Shown here piece by piece: positions 24,591-32,207 of a DNA stretch of 32,207 nt. The translations under genes and the position numbers were made by a program. The stretch spans positions 1 to 32,207 of the forward strand of contig CANCFV010000026.1 of the NCBI GenBank assembly GCA_947377275.1. Reading direction: 5' to 3'. A model generated the notes under the pieces. It was not told the origin of the DNA, did not search any database, and saw only the letters and a list, made by a program, of their open reading frames with translations. How positions within the stretch are numbered: the stretch's first letter is position 1; every line of letters begins with the position of its first letter. The DNA comes from Burkholderiales bacterium. GTDB taxonomy: Bacteria > Pseudomonadota > Gammaproteobacteria > Burkholderiales > Burkholderiaceae_C.

Positions 24591-24637
24591 AGTTTGCCCC
24601 GCGCACCCCTCAGCCCCCCGAAAGTCGTGCGTGAAGG

Positions 24638-24651
24638 TGTATCAGGATACA
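24638..24651. promoter_or_regulatory. TGTATC-AG-GATACA palindrome
   Basis: This is a perfect 14-bp palindrome with 6-base arms, 84-97 bases upstream of the binding-protein start codon. It could be an operator of a dimeric regulator (for example GntR-like), or overlap the promoter of the transporter operon. It does not match the known ModE operator. Confidence 0.35.
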
Positions 24652-24963
24652 AAAACGTGGCCCATCCGTGACCCTGTGCTCACCCTGATTGGGGTCAGTC
24701 CTCGGTCCCCCTGGGTCTGGGGGGGAGCCCAAGCTGGGCCGGGTGGACTAAACTACACGGCTCCTGTTGTCACACACGGACGCTGGCCGAACTGGGTCAG
24801 AGCCAATGTGTCAGCGTGAGGCTGTAGAGACCCGGCAGGGTGTCGACAGCGCCGCAAGTGCTTGATTCTGCATGGGTTTGTGCCGCCAACGGTGCGCCAT
24901 CATGCGCCCATCCAAGCCGCGACGTTGCCGAGACCTTGTTTTTTACTTTTTGGAGCTTTTGTC

Positions 24964-26829
24964 ATGACCCAAACCGCCGCTGCGGCACAGGTGAACGCAC
25001 CTGCCTACGTCAAAAATACCCAGCTGATCGCCTGGGTGGCCGAAATGGCCGCCCTGACGCAGCCCAAAGACATCTACTGGTGCGATGGCAGCACCGAAGA
25101 GTACGACCGCCTGTGCGCCCAACTCGTGGCTGCCGGCTCTTTCAAAAAGCTCAACCCCGAGCTGCGCCCCAACAGCTTCCTGGCCATCACCGACCCATCG
25201 GACGTGGCCCGCGTGGAAGACCGCACCTTCATTTGCTCTGAGCGCAAAGAAGACGCCGGCCCCACCAACAACTGGTGTGAGCCCGCCGAAATGCGCGCCA
25301 AGCTGCAATCGGGCGAAGGCGCCTTGTTCAAGGGCTGCATGAAGGGCCGCACCATGTTCGTGGTGCCTTTCAGCATGGGCCCGCTGGGCTCCAACATCGC
25401 TCACATCGGCGTTGAGCTGTCTGACAGCGCCTACGTTGCCGTCAACATGAAGCTCATGACCCGCATGGGCAAGGGCGTGATCGACGTGCTGGGCGCCGAT
25501 GGCGAGTTCGTGCCTTGCATGCACACCGTGGGCGCACCGCTCGAAGCCGGTCAAGCCGACGTGCAATGGCCTTGCAACCCCACCGTCAAGTACATCGTTC
25601 ACTACCCCACCACGCGTGAAATCTGGTCTTACGGCTCTGGCTACGGCGGCAACGCTTTGCTGGGCAAGAAGTGCTTTGCCCTGCGCATCGCCTCCAACAT
25701 GGGCCGCGAACAAGGCTGGTTGGCCGAGCACATGCTGCTCTTGGGCGTGACCAACCCCCAAGGCCAGAAGTTCCACGTGGCAGCGGCTTTCCCCAGCGCT
25801 TGCGGCAAGACCAACTTCTCCATGCTGATCCCGCCAGAGGGTTACAACGGCTGGAAGGTCACCACCATCGGTGACGACATCGCCTGGATCAAGCCTGCGG
25901 CCGACGGCAAGCTCTACGCCATCAACCCAGAAGCGGGCTACTTTGGCGTGGCCCCTGGCACGAACGACAAGACCAACCACAACTGCATGTTGTCGGTGCG
26001 CAGCGACGTGATCTTCACGAACGTGGCCCTGACCGACGACGGCGACGTGTGGTGGGAAGGCATGACCGACGCCGCCCCAGCCCACCTGATCGACTGGCAA
26101 GGCAAGGACTGGACGCCCGCCATCGCCAAGGAAACGGGCGCCAAGGCCGCTCACCCCAACGCCCGGTTCACGGTGCCAGCCACCAACAACCCCGCCCTCG
26201 ACCCCGAGTGGGACAACCCCGCTGGCGTGGCGATCGATGCCTTCATCTTCGGCGGCCGTCGCTCGACCACCGTGCCCTTGGTGGCCGAAGCCCGCGACTG
26301 GACGGAAGGCGTTTACATGGCCGCGACCATGGGCTCTGAAACCACCGCGGCTGCCTTTGGCGCCCAAGGCGTGGTTCGCCGTGACCCGTTCGCCATGCTG
26401 CCTTTCATGGGCTACAACATGAGCGACTACTTCCAGCACTGGCTGGACATGGGCGCCAAGCTCAAGGCCGCTGGCCACGCTGTGCCACCCGTGTACTGCG
26501 TGAACTGGTTCCGCAAGGGCGCTGACGGCAAGTTCGTCTGGCCTGGCTACGGCGACAACATGCGCGTGCTGGAATGGATCCTGGGTCGCATCCAAGGCAC
26601 TGCCAAGGCCACCGAAAACGCCTTCGGCCTGAGCCCTGAGTACGAAGACCTGAACTGGAACGGCCTGAACTTCACCAAGGAACAGTTCCAGTCGGTGATC
26701 GGCGTGGACACGGCTTCGTGGACCCAAGAGCTGAAGTTGCACGAAGAACTCTTCACGCAACTGGCCTACCACCTGCCTGCTGAAATGCCAGCCACGAAGG
26801 CCAAGATCGAACAGCGCCTGGCTGCTTGA
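24964..26829 (+). CDS. pckG: Phosphoenolpyruvate carboxykinase (GTP)
   Basis: 621 residues, standard for GTP-dependent PEPCK. It converts oxaloacetate and GTP to PEP, CO2 and GDP, the entry step of gluconeogenesis, in the cytoplasm. The P-loop region [16 protein letters not shown] holds the hyperreactive Cys (280) and the lysine of the kinase-1a motif. EGMTDAAP, then [12 protein letters not shown] and the lid/guanine-binding region [12 protein letters not shown] are all typical. ATG 24964 is chosen because GGAG lies 8 bases upstream. An in-frame ATG farther upstream (24862) has no such site and adds unrelated residues. Codon choice is strongly biased toward C-ending codons, which suggests high expression. 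An intrinsic terminator follows. Confidence 0.97.
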   Translation: MTQTAAAAQVNAPAYVKNTQLIAWVAEMAALTQPKDIYWCDGSTEEYDRLCAQLVAAGSFKKLNPELRPNSFLAITDPSDVARVEDRTFICSERKEDAGPTNNWCEPAEMRAKLQSGEGALFKGCMKGRTMFVVPFSMGPLGSNIAHIGVELSDSAYVAVNMKLMTRMGKGVIDVLGADGEFVPCMHTVGAPLEAGQADVQWPCNPTVKYIVHYPTTREIWSYGSGYGGNALLGKKCFALRIASNMGREQGWLAEHMLLLGVTNPQGQKFHVAAAFPSACGKTNFSMLIPPEGYNGWKVTTIGDDIAWIKPAADGKLYAINPEAGYFGVAPGTNDKTNHNCMLSVRSDVIFTNVALTDDGDVWWEGMTDAAPAHLIDWQGKDWTPAIAKETGAKAAHPNARFTVPATNNPALDPEWDNPAGVAIDAFIFGGRRSTTVPLVAEARDWTEGVYMAATMGSETTAAAFGAQGVVRRDPFAMLPFMGYNMSDYFQHWLDMGAKLKAAGHAVPPVYCVNWFRKGADGKFVWPGYGDNMRVLEWILGRIQGTAKATENAFGLSPEYEDLNWNGLNFTKEQFQSVIGVDTASWTQELKLHEELFTQLAYHLPAEMPATKAKIEQRLAA

Positions 26830-26878
26830 GTGCTGATTTAAGCGCTTGATGTGAGTCTGCGCGACGTCTGCTGCATCC

Positions 26879-26905
26879 AAAAGGCCCTTCGGGGCCTTTT
26901 TTTTT
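26879..26905 (+). terminator. Intrinsic terminator of pckG
   Basis: AAGGCCC (26881-26887) pairs with GGGCCTT (26892-26898) around the UUCG tetraloop. The stem is extended by A-T pairs, and the T-run covers 26897-26905. It is a textbook terminator, 50 bases after the pckG stop. Confidence 0.92.
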
Positions 26906-26936
26906 GATGGTGAGCGTTGAGAACGGTGCTCGCCAT

Positions 26937-26956
26937 TTCGTGACAGATATCACGAA
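26937..26956. promoter_or_regulatory. CRP-like palindrome upstream of the PEP-CTERM gene
   Basis: TTCGTGA (26937-26943) and TCACGAA (26950-26956) are perfect 7-base arms around CAGATA. The core CGTGA-N6-TCACG is the same as at 24575-24590. It lies about 200 bp upstream of the PEP-CTERM start codon, just after the pckG terminator. Confidence 0.45.
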
Positions 26957-27044
26957 TTTGAGCGGACGCACTTTTTTGGGGGCACCGAAGCCAGGGGGAT
27001 GCAGCACCTGGCACGCACTGAAGGGGTTGTGGGCGGGTGTGGAT

Positions 27045-27060
27045 GTAACTTAAAGTAACT
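27045..27060. repeat. GTAACT direct repeat in the PEP-CTERM upstream region
   Basis: GTAACT-TAAA-GTAACT repeats with a 10-bp period (one helical turn), about 100 bases before the start codon at 27159. An inverted GTTAC follows at 27088-27092. The spacing suits tandem binding of a regulator. The half-site resembles the GTAACG arms before the response regulator gene. Confidence 0.35.
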
Positions 27061-27158
27061 CCATCAGATCCTGTCACGGCAGCAACGGTTACGAAACTTG
27101 CTACTTGGTTCTGACTGCTGCCCACTTCACTTCTTCACCCTTTCATTTGGGGTTCATC

Positions 27159-27626
27159 ATGAAATTCAAGTCTTTTGCCAAGAGCCTTCTGGTCTCGGCC
27201 GCGTTTGTGGCTGCTGGTGCTGCTTCGGCTGCGCCGTTCACTGTTAACGTTGCTTCGGGCGTCGTCAGTGCATACGTTGAGTCGTACACCATTGACGCAG
27301 CCTTTACAGGCGATATCAGTGGCACGCTTTCTGGCACCGGCGGCGTAACGTCACTGCAATTGGTCGCACTTGACGGTGATGTGTTGGACGGTCAAGGCCC
27401 GACAAATTTTTCGTTCACTGGGCTGACAGCAGGCACCTACGAGTTGTATGCCTACTTCAAGAAGACAAAGGTGGCTGGCGCGTTGACAGCTGACGTCACG
27501 CTGACGACCTTTGCCACCATGCCCAACCCACCAACACCATCTGTTCCAGAACCAGAATCAATCGCTCTGGTGATGGCTGGCCTGGCTGTGGTGGGCTTCA
27601 CCGCACGTCGCCGTCGCGCCGTCTGA
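27159..27626 (+). CDS. PEP-CTERM sorting domain protein, small, secreted
   Basis: 155 residues. A signal peptide (MKFKSFAKSLLVSAAFVAAG) with cleavage after ASA (about 24) is followed by a small beta-rich domain with little Lys or Cys. NFSFTGLTAGTYELYAY lies near its end, similar to the FxDxF-type group of PEP-CTERM proteins. The C-terminus has VPEPE (129-133), a hydrophobic helix (135-148) and RRRR (150-153), the complete PEP-CTERM sorting signal. Such proteins are exported, then processed by exosortase at the cell envelope, often in exopolysaccharide-producing bacteria. ATG 27159 is chosen because the signal peptide starts there. No exosortase gene is in the window. A terminator follows. Confidence 0.9.
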   Translation: MKFKSFAKSLLVSAAFVAAGAASAAPFTVNVASGVVSAYVESYTIDAAFTGDISGTLSGTGGVTSLQLVALDGDVLDGQGPTNFSFTGLTAGTYELYAYFKKTKVAGALTADVTLTTFATMPNPPTPSVPEPESIALVMAGLAVVGFTARRRRAV

Positions 27627-27668
27627 TCTTGGGCTGCTGAGCAGCACCTCGCAGGTCGACGCCAAGGC

Positions 27669-27694
27669 AAAGCGGGCCCTCGAGCCCGCTTTTT
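27669..27694 (+). terminator. Intrinsic terminator of the PEP-CTERM gene
   Basis: AGCGGGC (27671-27677) pairs with GCCCGCT (27684-27690) around CCTCGA, flanked by AA and a run of five T. It lies 43 bases after the stop. Confidence 0.88.
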
Positions 27695-27726
27695 CACGTC
27701 TGCGCGGCTTCAATGCCCCGCGGCGT

Positions 27727-28522
27727 TCAGAGGATCAGCGCCGCCAAAGCGTCTGCAAACCAGTCGTTGAGCAACACCCGCTGGGCGCTCGGGTTGGCCT
27801 CGTGAGCGCGCATGACGGGGCGGGTGCCGTCGAGCAGGTCATCCACAAAGCGGCCGACCGAGTTCAGGCCCTGTTCCGCGATGCTGGTGCCGCCAAAGGT
27901 GACGATGATCAAGCGGTGTGAGCTGTTCATGTCGGGCCGGTTGGGCACGTAGCAGCCTGCGTTTTTCAGGCCCCCCAGCTGGGCCAGCCAGGGCTTGAGC
28001 TCCTGGCGTCACTTGGCGTTGAGCAGGGCGCGGCGCGCGGTGGTGTCGGCCGTGCCCGCGCCGGGGGACTGCGTGATCAGTTGCGTGACCAGGCATCTTT
28101 GCCGTCCAGGCCCCATACGTCTCGGTTCTTGTTGTGCAGCAGCACCGAGGGCACTTCTGCAAGGGGTGCAGGCGCAGGGTGAAGGGCGTGACCAGGCCGA
28201 GGTGGGCCTGGCGGTTGAAATCGGTCATGTTGTTGGCGCGGATGCCGTCGGCATTGACCGCGTCTAGCTGGGTGCCGCCTTTGCAGGCACCTTGGTCCCA
28301 GCAAGCGCCGCCGCCCTCGAACATCACCACGGTTTTGCTTGTGAGTGGGGGGCGGTTGACGAAGAAGCGGTAGGGCGTGCCATTGCTGCAGCTGGCTCCC
28401 ATGGCCTGGGACAAGGCCTTGAACAGGGATGGGCGACGGGGCATGCCGACGCCAGTGTGCACCCTCTGCGGGGCAATGGGATCAGTCTGGCCTTTTGGGG
28501 CATGGCCGTCTCTGGGTGGCAA
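27727..28522 (-). pseudogene. Decayed pectinacetylesterase-like hydrolase
   Basis: The coding sense is spread over all three minus-strand frames. Frame one (down to about 28150) reads CSNGTPYRFFVNRPPL, then VVMFEGGGACWDQGACKGG and PFTLRLHPLQK, as in pectinacetylesterase/VtpJ-type proteins with a GGGACW oxyanion segment. A second frame gives VLLHNKNRDVWGLDGKDA (to about 28090). A third gives LVTQLITQSPGAGTADTTA, an in-frame TGA at 28009-28011, and then the C-terminal part (LGGLKNAGCYVPNRPDMN, SIAEQGLNSVGRFVDDLL). The expected Gly-x-Ser-x-Gly nucleophile region is missing, and the total is shorter than an intact member. At least two frameshifts, one stop and an internal deletion make it non-functional. 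The family call is from motif memory. Confidence 0.7.
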
Positions 28523-28642
28523 ACCCAGTGGCGCCTGCCATCACCCCCGTAGATGGGTTTTTTCATGCCAAACGAACGGCGCTTGTCGGTCGCCGCTCAT
28601 CGGGTTGTCACCCATGGGGTGTGTTGGCGCTGGCCGAACGCC

Positions 28643-31459
28643 TCAATAGGTCTCGGTCGGCACCCGGCGTTGCAGCACGCCAATGGGCGGTGCCCAGCGT
28701 GCGCCCTCGGGTTTTTTGGCCGTCACCAGGGTCACATCAGCCGGCTCGAACACCTCGACGTTGTGCGTGATCGGGGTGGTCAGCACGTACTGCGCGCGCG
28801 TGGAGCGCAGGAAGTGGCCGACCAGCTGGATGTTGCGCACGTCCAGGTGGGCGAAGGGCTCGTCGATGAAGACGAAGCCGCCCGTGCTTTCGTCGTCCTT
28901 CATCAGGCCCACCAGCAGGATCAATGACTTGATGACCTGTTGGCCGCCTGAGGCTTCGCCGTCGTTGAGGCCAATGCTGCCCTTGCCGTCGAAATTGAAG
29001 TGCACCTTCAGCTCGGCTTGGCGCAGGCCCGTGTCGTCGGCATCAAGGTGCGGCAGCTCGGCGTTCACCTCGACGCCAGCCAACTGGCCCAGCTCGATGA
29101 TGTTTTTGCGGTAGCGGCGCACGGTGACCTTGAGCACGTCGGTGTAGCGCTCGCGGGCGTTGTTGACGGCGATTGCTGCGGCGGCGTTGCTGCCCTTGCG
29201 TTGGCCGAGCTCGTCTTCTTGGCGCACCACGTTGGCGTTCATGAGCGTGAGCTGCTCGGTCACGGTGCCATCGGTTTCCCACTTGCCTTCGTTGAGCTCG
29301 CGCTCCACGCTTTCAGCTCGCAAGCGGGCCTGGGTGACGTTGCCGTACTTGGCCTGCATCTCGGCGATGCGCGCGGGTTCACGCCAGCGGCGGGGCAATT
29401 GCAGCTTGACTTCGCGCGACATCACGGCCTGCGCGATGGTGTCGTCAAAGCGGGTTTGCCATTCTCGCTCGTGCTGGGCGCTGCGTTGTTCGATGTGGGC
29501 CAGTCGCTCTTGCGCTTGCTTGTAGGCGTGCTGCGCGTTGGTCTGTTCGACCACGGCGCGCTTGAGCTGCGCTTCCAGCTGCTGCCAGCGCTCGCCGGCC
29601 TCGACGCGGGCTTGCTTGAGCACGGGCAAGTGGCGGCGGGCTTCGTTGAACTCGGCCTCGCGCTCGGCCAGCTCAGAGGCAGCGGTGAAGCCTTGGGCGG
29701 CCTTGCGGGCGTCTTGCAGTTGGCGGTCAAAGAAGGCCTGGTCGCGCACGACGCGGGTCATCTCTTCGTCGAGCTGGGCCAGTCGCTGGTCGATCGAGTC
29801 GCGGCGTGTGGCCACGGCTGAGGCGCCGAACTGGTGCTGGCCGGGGTCGACCCAGACGCTGCGGCCACCACGGCCATCGCGGTGGTAGGCCTCTGGGGTG
29901 ATCCACTCGCCGCCAACCTTGACGCCTTCTTCGGTGCTGTTCACGCGGCGGATGTTGCCGAGTTGGCGCAGCAGCCAGCGCGGGGCCGGTGCCGAGAAGC
30001 TCAGCACGCTCAAGAGGCTGTGTTTGTCGGCGTTGGCGGGCGCCTCTTCTGCGTCGGCCACCACGTAGTGGCGGAAGCGTTCTTTCTCGGCCAGGGCCAG
30101 GGCTTGCGCTTCTTGGCCCGCTTTGCCCAGCACCACGACCCAGCGGCTGCCGCGCAGCACGCCTTCGCAGGCGGCACGCCAGCGCTCGTCGGTGATCTCG
30201 ATGATGTCGGCGATCAGGTGATGATTGATGCCAGCCTCGTCCAGCGTGCGGCGAAAGCGCGTCACGTCGGGTGGGGGCGGCGCGGCGCGTTGCCCCTTGA
30301 GCGCGTCCATGGCCTTTTGGGCCTCGTCGCGCTGGTCTTTGAGGCGCTGCCATTGGGCCGACAGCTTTTGCTTGTGTTCGCTCAGCTCGCTGATGCGCAG
30401 GGTGAGCTTGTCGGCATCACCTTCGACCACGGCCAGGCCTTGCAGCTCGTCGGCGCGCTTGACGATGACCTCAATCGGGCGTTCGGCGTCGCGCGCTTCT
30501 TCTTGCACGCGCCGGGCGCTGCGCACCTGGGCTTCCAGTTGCTCGACCCGTTCAGCGGCGGTGCTTTGGTCTTGCAGGCGTTGCAGCAGGTCAGACTTGA
30601 CCTGGCCGTGCTGGCGGCGGTCTTCACTCGACTGCAGGCGCTGCTTGTGCAGCTCGCGCAGCTTGTTGCCCAGCACGCGGCGTGTCTCGTGGTTGCTCAG
30701 CACGGGCACCACTTCGGTGGCCAGCGTTTCGCGCTCTTGGCATTTGAGTTCGTACTGGCGGTAGCTGTTGACGCGGGCCTCCAGCTCGGCACGCTGGGCC
30801 TTGCCGTGCGAGAGCTCACGCTCGGCGGCTTCGACCTCTTGCGTGAGCTGGCGCTGGTGGTTGCGCGCTTCGTCGTAGCGGTCGAGCACGTCCTGGTCCC
30901 CGAACACATCGAAGACGAGTTTGAGCAGCTCTTTGGGCGAGTACTCGCACAGGCGATCGGTCTGGCCTTGCTCCAGCGCGAGCACCTTGGCAATGGCGCG
31001 GCTCAGTCCCGCACCTTCGAGGCGCTTGCGCCAGTTGTCGATGCCCAGCCAGTCTTTGTCGTTGCGCTCGATGAGCTGCTCGATGCTCACGTCGCCTTCG
31101 ACCATGGTGTAGCGGCGCTGCCAGTCGCCGCCGTTGCGGTCGATGCGGCACACCAGCGTCACCACGTCGGAATACAGCAGGCAGCGCGCAAAGGGGCGGT
31201 TGCTGGACTGGCGGTTGCGTGGGCGGTTGTCGACCGTGGCGCGCAGCCAGGCGCTGTCGGCGTTGGCGTGCCTGGCGTAGGTCTTGTAGTTGCGCCCGCC
31301 CGAGCAATCCAGGCCCAGCAGGGTGCGCATGGCGTCGAGCAGGGTGGTTTTGCCGGAGCCATTGGGGCCGGCCACGGTGATGATGGCGCCGTCCAGCGGC
31401 AGGGTCAGGCGCTGGCAGTAGTCCCAGTGCAGCAGTTCGAGGCTTTGCAGGTGAAACAT
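28643..31459 (-). CDS. SMC-like condensin ATPase (MksB/JetC-like)
   Basis: 938 residues. Head-coil-hinge-coil-head layout: Walker A GPNGSGKT (31-38) in the N-terminal head, long charged coiled coils at about 190-390 and 540-740, and a hinge-like section at about 400-530 (IIEITDERWRAACEGVL). The C-terminal head has signature SGGQ (837-840) and Walker B FVFIDEPFAHLD with catalytic Glu 867. All ATPase motifs are intact. Length and order with a small partner upstream fit MksB of the MukBEF-like Mks complexes, or JetC of Wadjet. Such complexes extrude DNA loops for chromosome organisation or restrict plasmids. GAGG, 9 bases before the ATG, lies in the end of the upstream gene (4-bp gap). It is not a RecN or Smc proper. 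Confidence 0.82.
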   Translation of the reverse strand: MFHLQSLELLHWDYCQRLTLPLDGAIITVAGPNGSGKTTLLDAMRTLLGLDCSGGRNYKTYARHANADSAWLRATVDNRPRNRQSSNRPFARCLLYSDVVTLVCRIDRNGGDWQRRYTMVEGDVSIEQLIERNDKDWLGIDNWRKRLEGAGLSRAIAKVLALEQGQTDRLCEYSPKELLKLVFDVFGDQDVLDRYDEARNHQRQLTQEVEAAERELSHGKAQRAELEARVNSYRQYELKCQERETLATEVVPVLSNHETRRVLGNKLRELHKQRLQSSEDRRQHGQVKSDLLQRLQDQSTAAERVEQLEAQVRSARRVQEEARDAERPIEVIVKRADELQGLAVVEGDADKLTLRISELSEHKQKLSAQWQRLKDQRDEAQKAMDALKGQRAAPPPPDVTRFRRTLDEAGINHHLIADIIEITDERWRAACEGVLRGSRWVVVLGKAGQEAQALALAEKERFRHYVVADAEEAPANADKHSLLSVLSFSAPAPRWLLRQLGNIRRVNSTEEGVKVGGEWITPEAYHRDGRGGRSVWVDPGQHQFGASAVATRRDSIDQRLAQLDEEMTRVVRDQAFFDRQLQDARKAAQGFTAASELAEREAEFNEARRHLPVLKQARVEAGERWQQLEAQLKRAVVEQTNAQHAYKQAQERLAHIEQRSAQHEREWQTRFDDTIAQAVMSREVKLQLPRRWREPARIAEMQAKYGNVTQARLRAESVERELNEGKWETDGTVTEQLTLMNANVVRQEDELGQRKGSNAAAAIAVNNARERYTDVLKVTVRRYRKNIIELGQLAGVEVNAELPHLDADDTGLRQAELKVHFNFDGKGSIGLNDGEASGGQQVIKSLILLVGLMKDDESTGGFVFIDEPFAHLDVRNIQLVGHFLRSTRAQYVLTTPITHNVEVFEPADVTLVTAKKPEGARWAPPIGVLQRRVPTETY

Positions 31460-31463
31460 GGGA

Positions 31464-32198
31464 TCAGGCCTCGTCGCTTTCGCTCAGGTCTTCAGGGATG
31501 TCTTCGATTTCTTCGAGCTCAGGCTGGGTCAAGGCCAGGGGCAGGTTGCCCACCAGCTCTTTGGCCTGGGCCAGCACATCGCCCAGGGCGCCTTGCAGGA
31601 TGCGGGGGGCGAGGGCGTCGTAGTCGAGCAGCAAGTCGAGCAGCGGGCCTTCCTGGATGTCTTCGCCCTTGCGGGTGATGAAGCCGTGGTTTTCCAGGCG
31701 CTTGAGGTTGGTGTCCAGCCGGGTCTTCTTGCCCAGTTGCACGCCAAAGTCGGCCAGCAGGGCGCGGTAAGGCACCAAAGGGCTCACGCTGGCGGCGGTG
31801 GGCAGCGGGCGCTCTTTGCCGAACATGTCGTTCTGGGACTCGCCTTCGGCGTTGGCCGCGCGGGCGGCTTGGCGTTCGCGTTTGGGCAAGATGATCAGCG
31901 CCCACAGTACCACCAGCAGCGAGACCGCATCGCGCGGCAGGTCGATGTTGTTGTTGCTGTTCAGGCCGGCTTCGCCAAACACCGAGGTTTCGGCGCCGCG
32001 CAGCAGGGCAACGCTGACGTGGTCGGCATACAGGTTGTCGATCAGGCGCAGGCCGACCTGGGCCAGGCGGTCTTGCGTGGCGGCCCACAGGTCGGCGTCG
32101 ATCAGGGCGCGTTTGACCTTGGGGTGTTGGCGTGGCAGCCAGCGGCGCGCCAGCAGTTCGGCGGCCAGCAGGGCCGCGTCGTCCAGGTGGTTGCTCAT
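31464..32198 (-). CDS. Small condensin subunit (MksE/JetB-like)
   Basis: 244 residues. No enzyme motif. The body is helical with hydrophobic segments (VSLLVVLWALIILPKRERQ) and a likely winged-helix part (YRALLADFGVQLGKK, then LKRLENHGFI). The tail is very acidic (ELEEIEDIPEDLSESDEA). Size, acidic tail and tight position directly before an SMC-like ATPase gene fit the MksE/JetB kleisin-binding subunit. The start ATG at 32198 is part of ATGA, so an upstream gene ending with TGA could overlap by 4 bases; that gene (MksF/JetA expected) is outside the window. Assignment rests mainly on context. Confidence 0.72.
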   Translation of the reverse strand: MSNHLDDAALLAAELLARRWLPRQHPKVKRALIDADLWAATQDRLAQVGLRLIDNLYADHVSVALLRGAETSVFGEAGLNSNNNIDLPRDAVSLLVVLWALIILPKRERQAARAANAEGESQNDMFGKERPLPTAASVSPLVPYRALLADFGVQLGKKTRLDTNLKRLENHGFITRKGEDIQEGPLLDLLLDYDALAPRILQGALGDVLAQAKELVGNLPLALTQPELEEIEDIPEDLSESDEA

Positions 32199-32207
32199 GC
32201 TCGTTTG

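Larger units (their letters stand above)
24555..24963. promoter_or_regulatory. Divergent control region between transporter operon and pckG
   Basis: This 409-bp stretch has no credible gene. It holds the CGTGA-N6-TCACG palindrome (24575-24590), the TGTATC-AG-GATACA palindrome (24638-24651), and a C/G-rich hairpin (24706-24726). It ends with a T-rich stretch and GGAG (24952-24955) before pckG. The promoter of pckG could lie near TAAACT around 24749-24754, but no convincing -35 was found. No ModE-type operator was recognised. Confidence 0.5.
26830..27158. promoter_or_regulatory. Intergenic region between pckG and the PEP-CTERM gene
   Basis: A 329-bp stretch without a credible gene. It contains the pckG terminator, a 5-6-5 CRP-like palindrome (26939-26954), and the direct repeat GTAACT (27045-27060). 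Another GTTAC is at 27088-27092. A TGGCACG at 27009-27015 resembles a sigma-54 -24 element but lacks a proper -12. The section from 26906 onward is likely the control region of the PEP-CTERM gene. Confidence 0.5.

Noticed and set aside
24555-24963. ModE operator for the transporter operon
   Set aside because: No pair of TATAT-type half-sites in the ModE arrangement was found.
24943-26880. 645-residue minus-strand open frame opposite pckG
   Set aside because: It is an exact antisense shadow of a highly biased, clearly coding gene; its His/Val/Gly-rich translation shows no domain.
27009-27036. Sigma-54 promoter before the PEP-CTERM gene (TGGCACG)
   Set aside because: The -24 half is good, but the position of the -12 element reads GAAG instead of TTGC.
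28460-28640. Possible riboswitch or structured RNA around the hairpin-like stretch before the SMC-like gene end
   Set aside because: Only short stems (5 bp) with a T-run on the plus strand and no upstream plus-strand gene; no match to a known riboswitch core.
29834-31678. 614-residue plus-strand open frame opposite the SMC-like gene
   Set aside because: The antisense of heptad-rich coding sequence gives a Leu/Ala/Val-rich product without motifs; the minus-strand gene has full ATPase motifs.

Overview
The window is a high-GC chromosomal segment that looks like a betaproteobacterium of the order Burkholderiales, most likely Comamonadaceae. This rests on protein style and gene neighbourhoods (AtpD-AtpC, a two-ACT-domain IlvA, a full type II secretion locus with divergent gspC, GTP-dependent PEP carboxykinase, a PEP-CTERM protein). 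The genus cannot be fixed from the sequence alone. I see no tRNA, rRNA, CRISPR array, transposase or integrase.

Layout. 1-915: the end of the ATP synthase operon (atpD 3' end, atpC, intrinsic terminator). 1090-4050: an MpaB/Lcp-family oxygenase and biosynthetic threonine dehydratase ilvA. 4058-15689: a type II secretion system, with gspC on the minus strand and gspG-H-I-J-K-L-M-N-D-E-F on the plus strand. Only the prepilin peptidase (GspO/PilD) is missing. 15803-19034: a LuxR/NarL-type response regulator facing a seven-transmembrane hybrid histidine kinase, with striking inverted repeats before the regulator and at the convergent junction. 19167-21166: a stand-alone Lon-like AAA+ ATPase and a cN-I-type 5'-nucleotidase. 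21185-24554 (minus): an apparent operon for a TupA/ModB/ModC-like ABC transporter followed by a MOSC-domain protein. 24964-27626: pckG and a small PEP-CTERM protein, each with an intrinsic terminator. 27727-28522 (minus): a decayed pectinacetylesterase-like gene. 28643-32198 (minus): an SMC-like ATPase and its small partner, resembling MksB-MksE (JetC-JetB of Wadjet). The MksF/JetA partner would lie just beyond the right edge.

The strongest unusual signal is the transporter operon. Its ATPase keeps a perfect Walker A, but the Q-loop Gln, the LSGGQ core, the catalytic Glu, the D-loop Asp and the switch His are all replaced, while the Mod-type C-terminal domain is retained. Its binding protein has lost the TTTS-like oxyanion motif of TupA. 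With the adjoining MOSC gene this looks like a repurposed molybdate/tungstate-type system. The second candidate is the Mks/Wadjet-like pair, which has no JetD/MksG nuclease on its downstream side. Third are shared palindromic motifs in intergenic regions, notably CGTGA-N6-TCACG before the transporter operon and before the PEP-CTERM gene.
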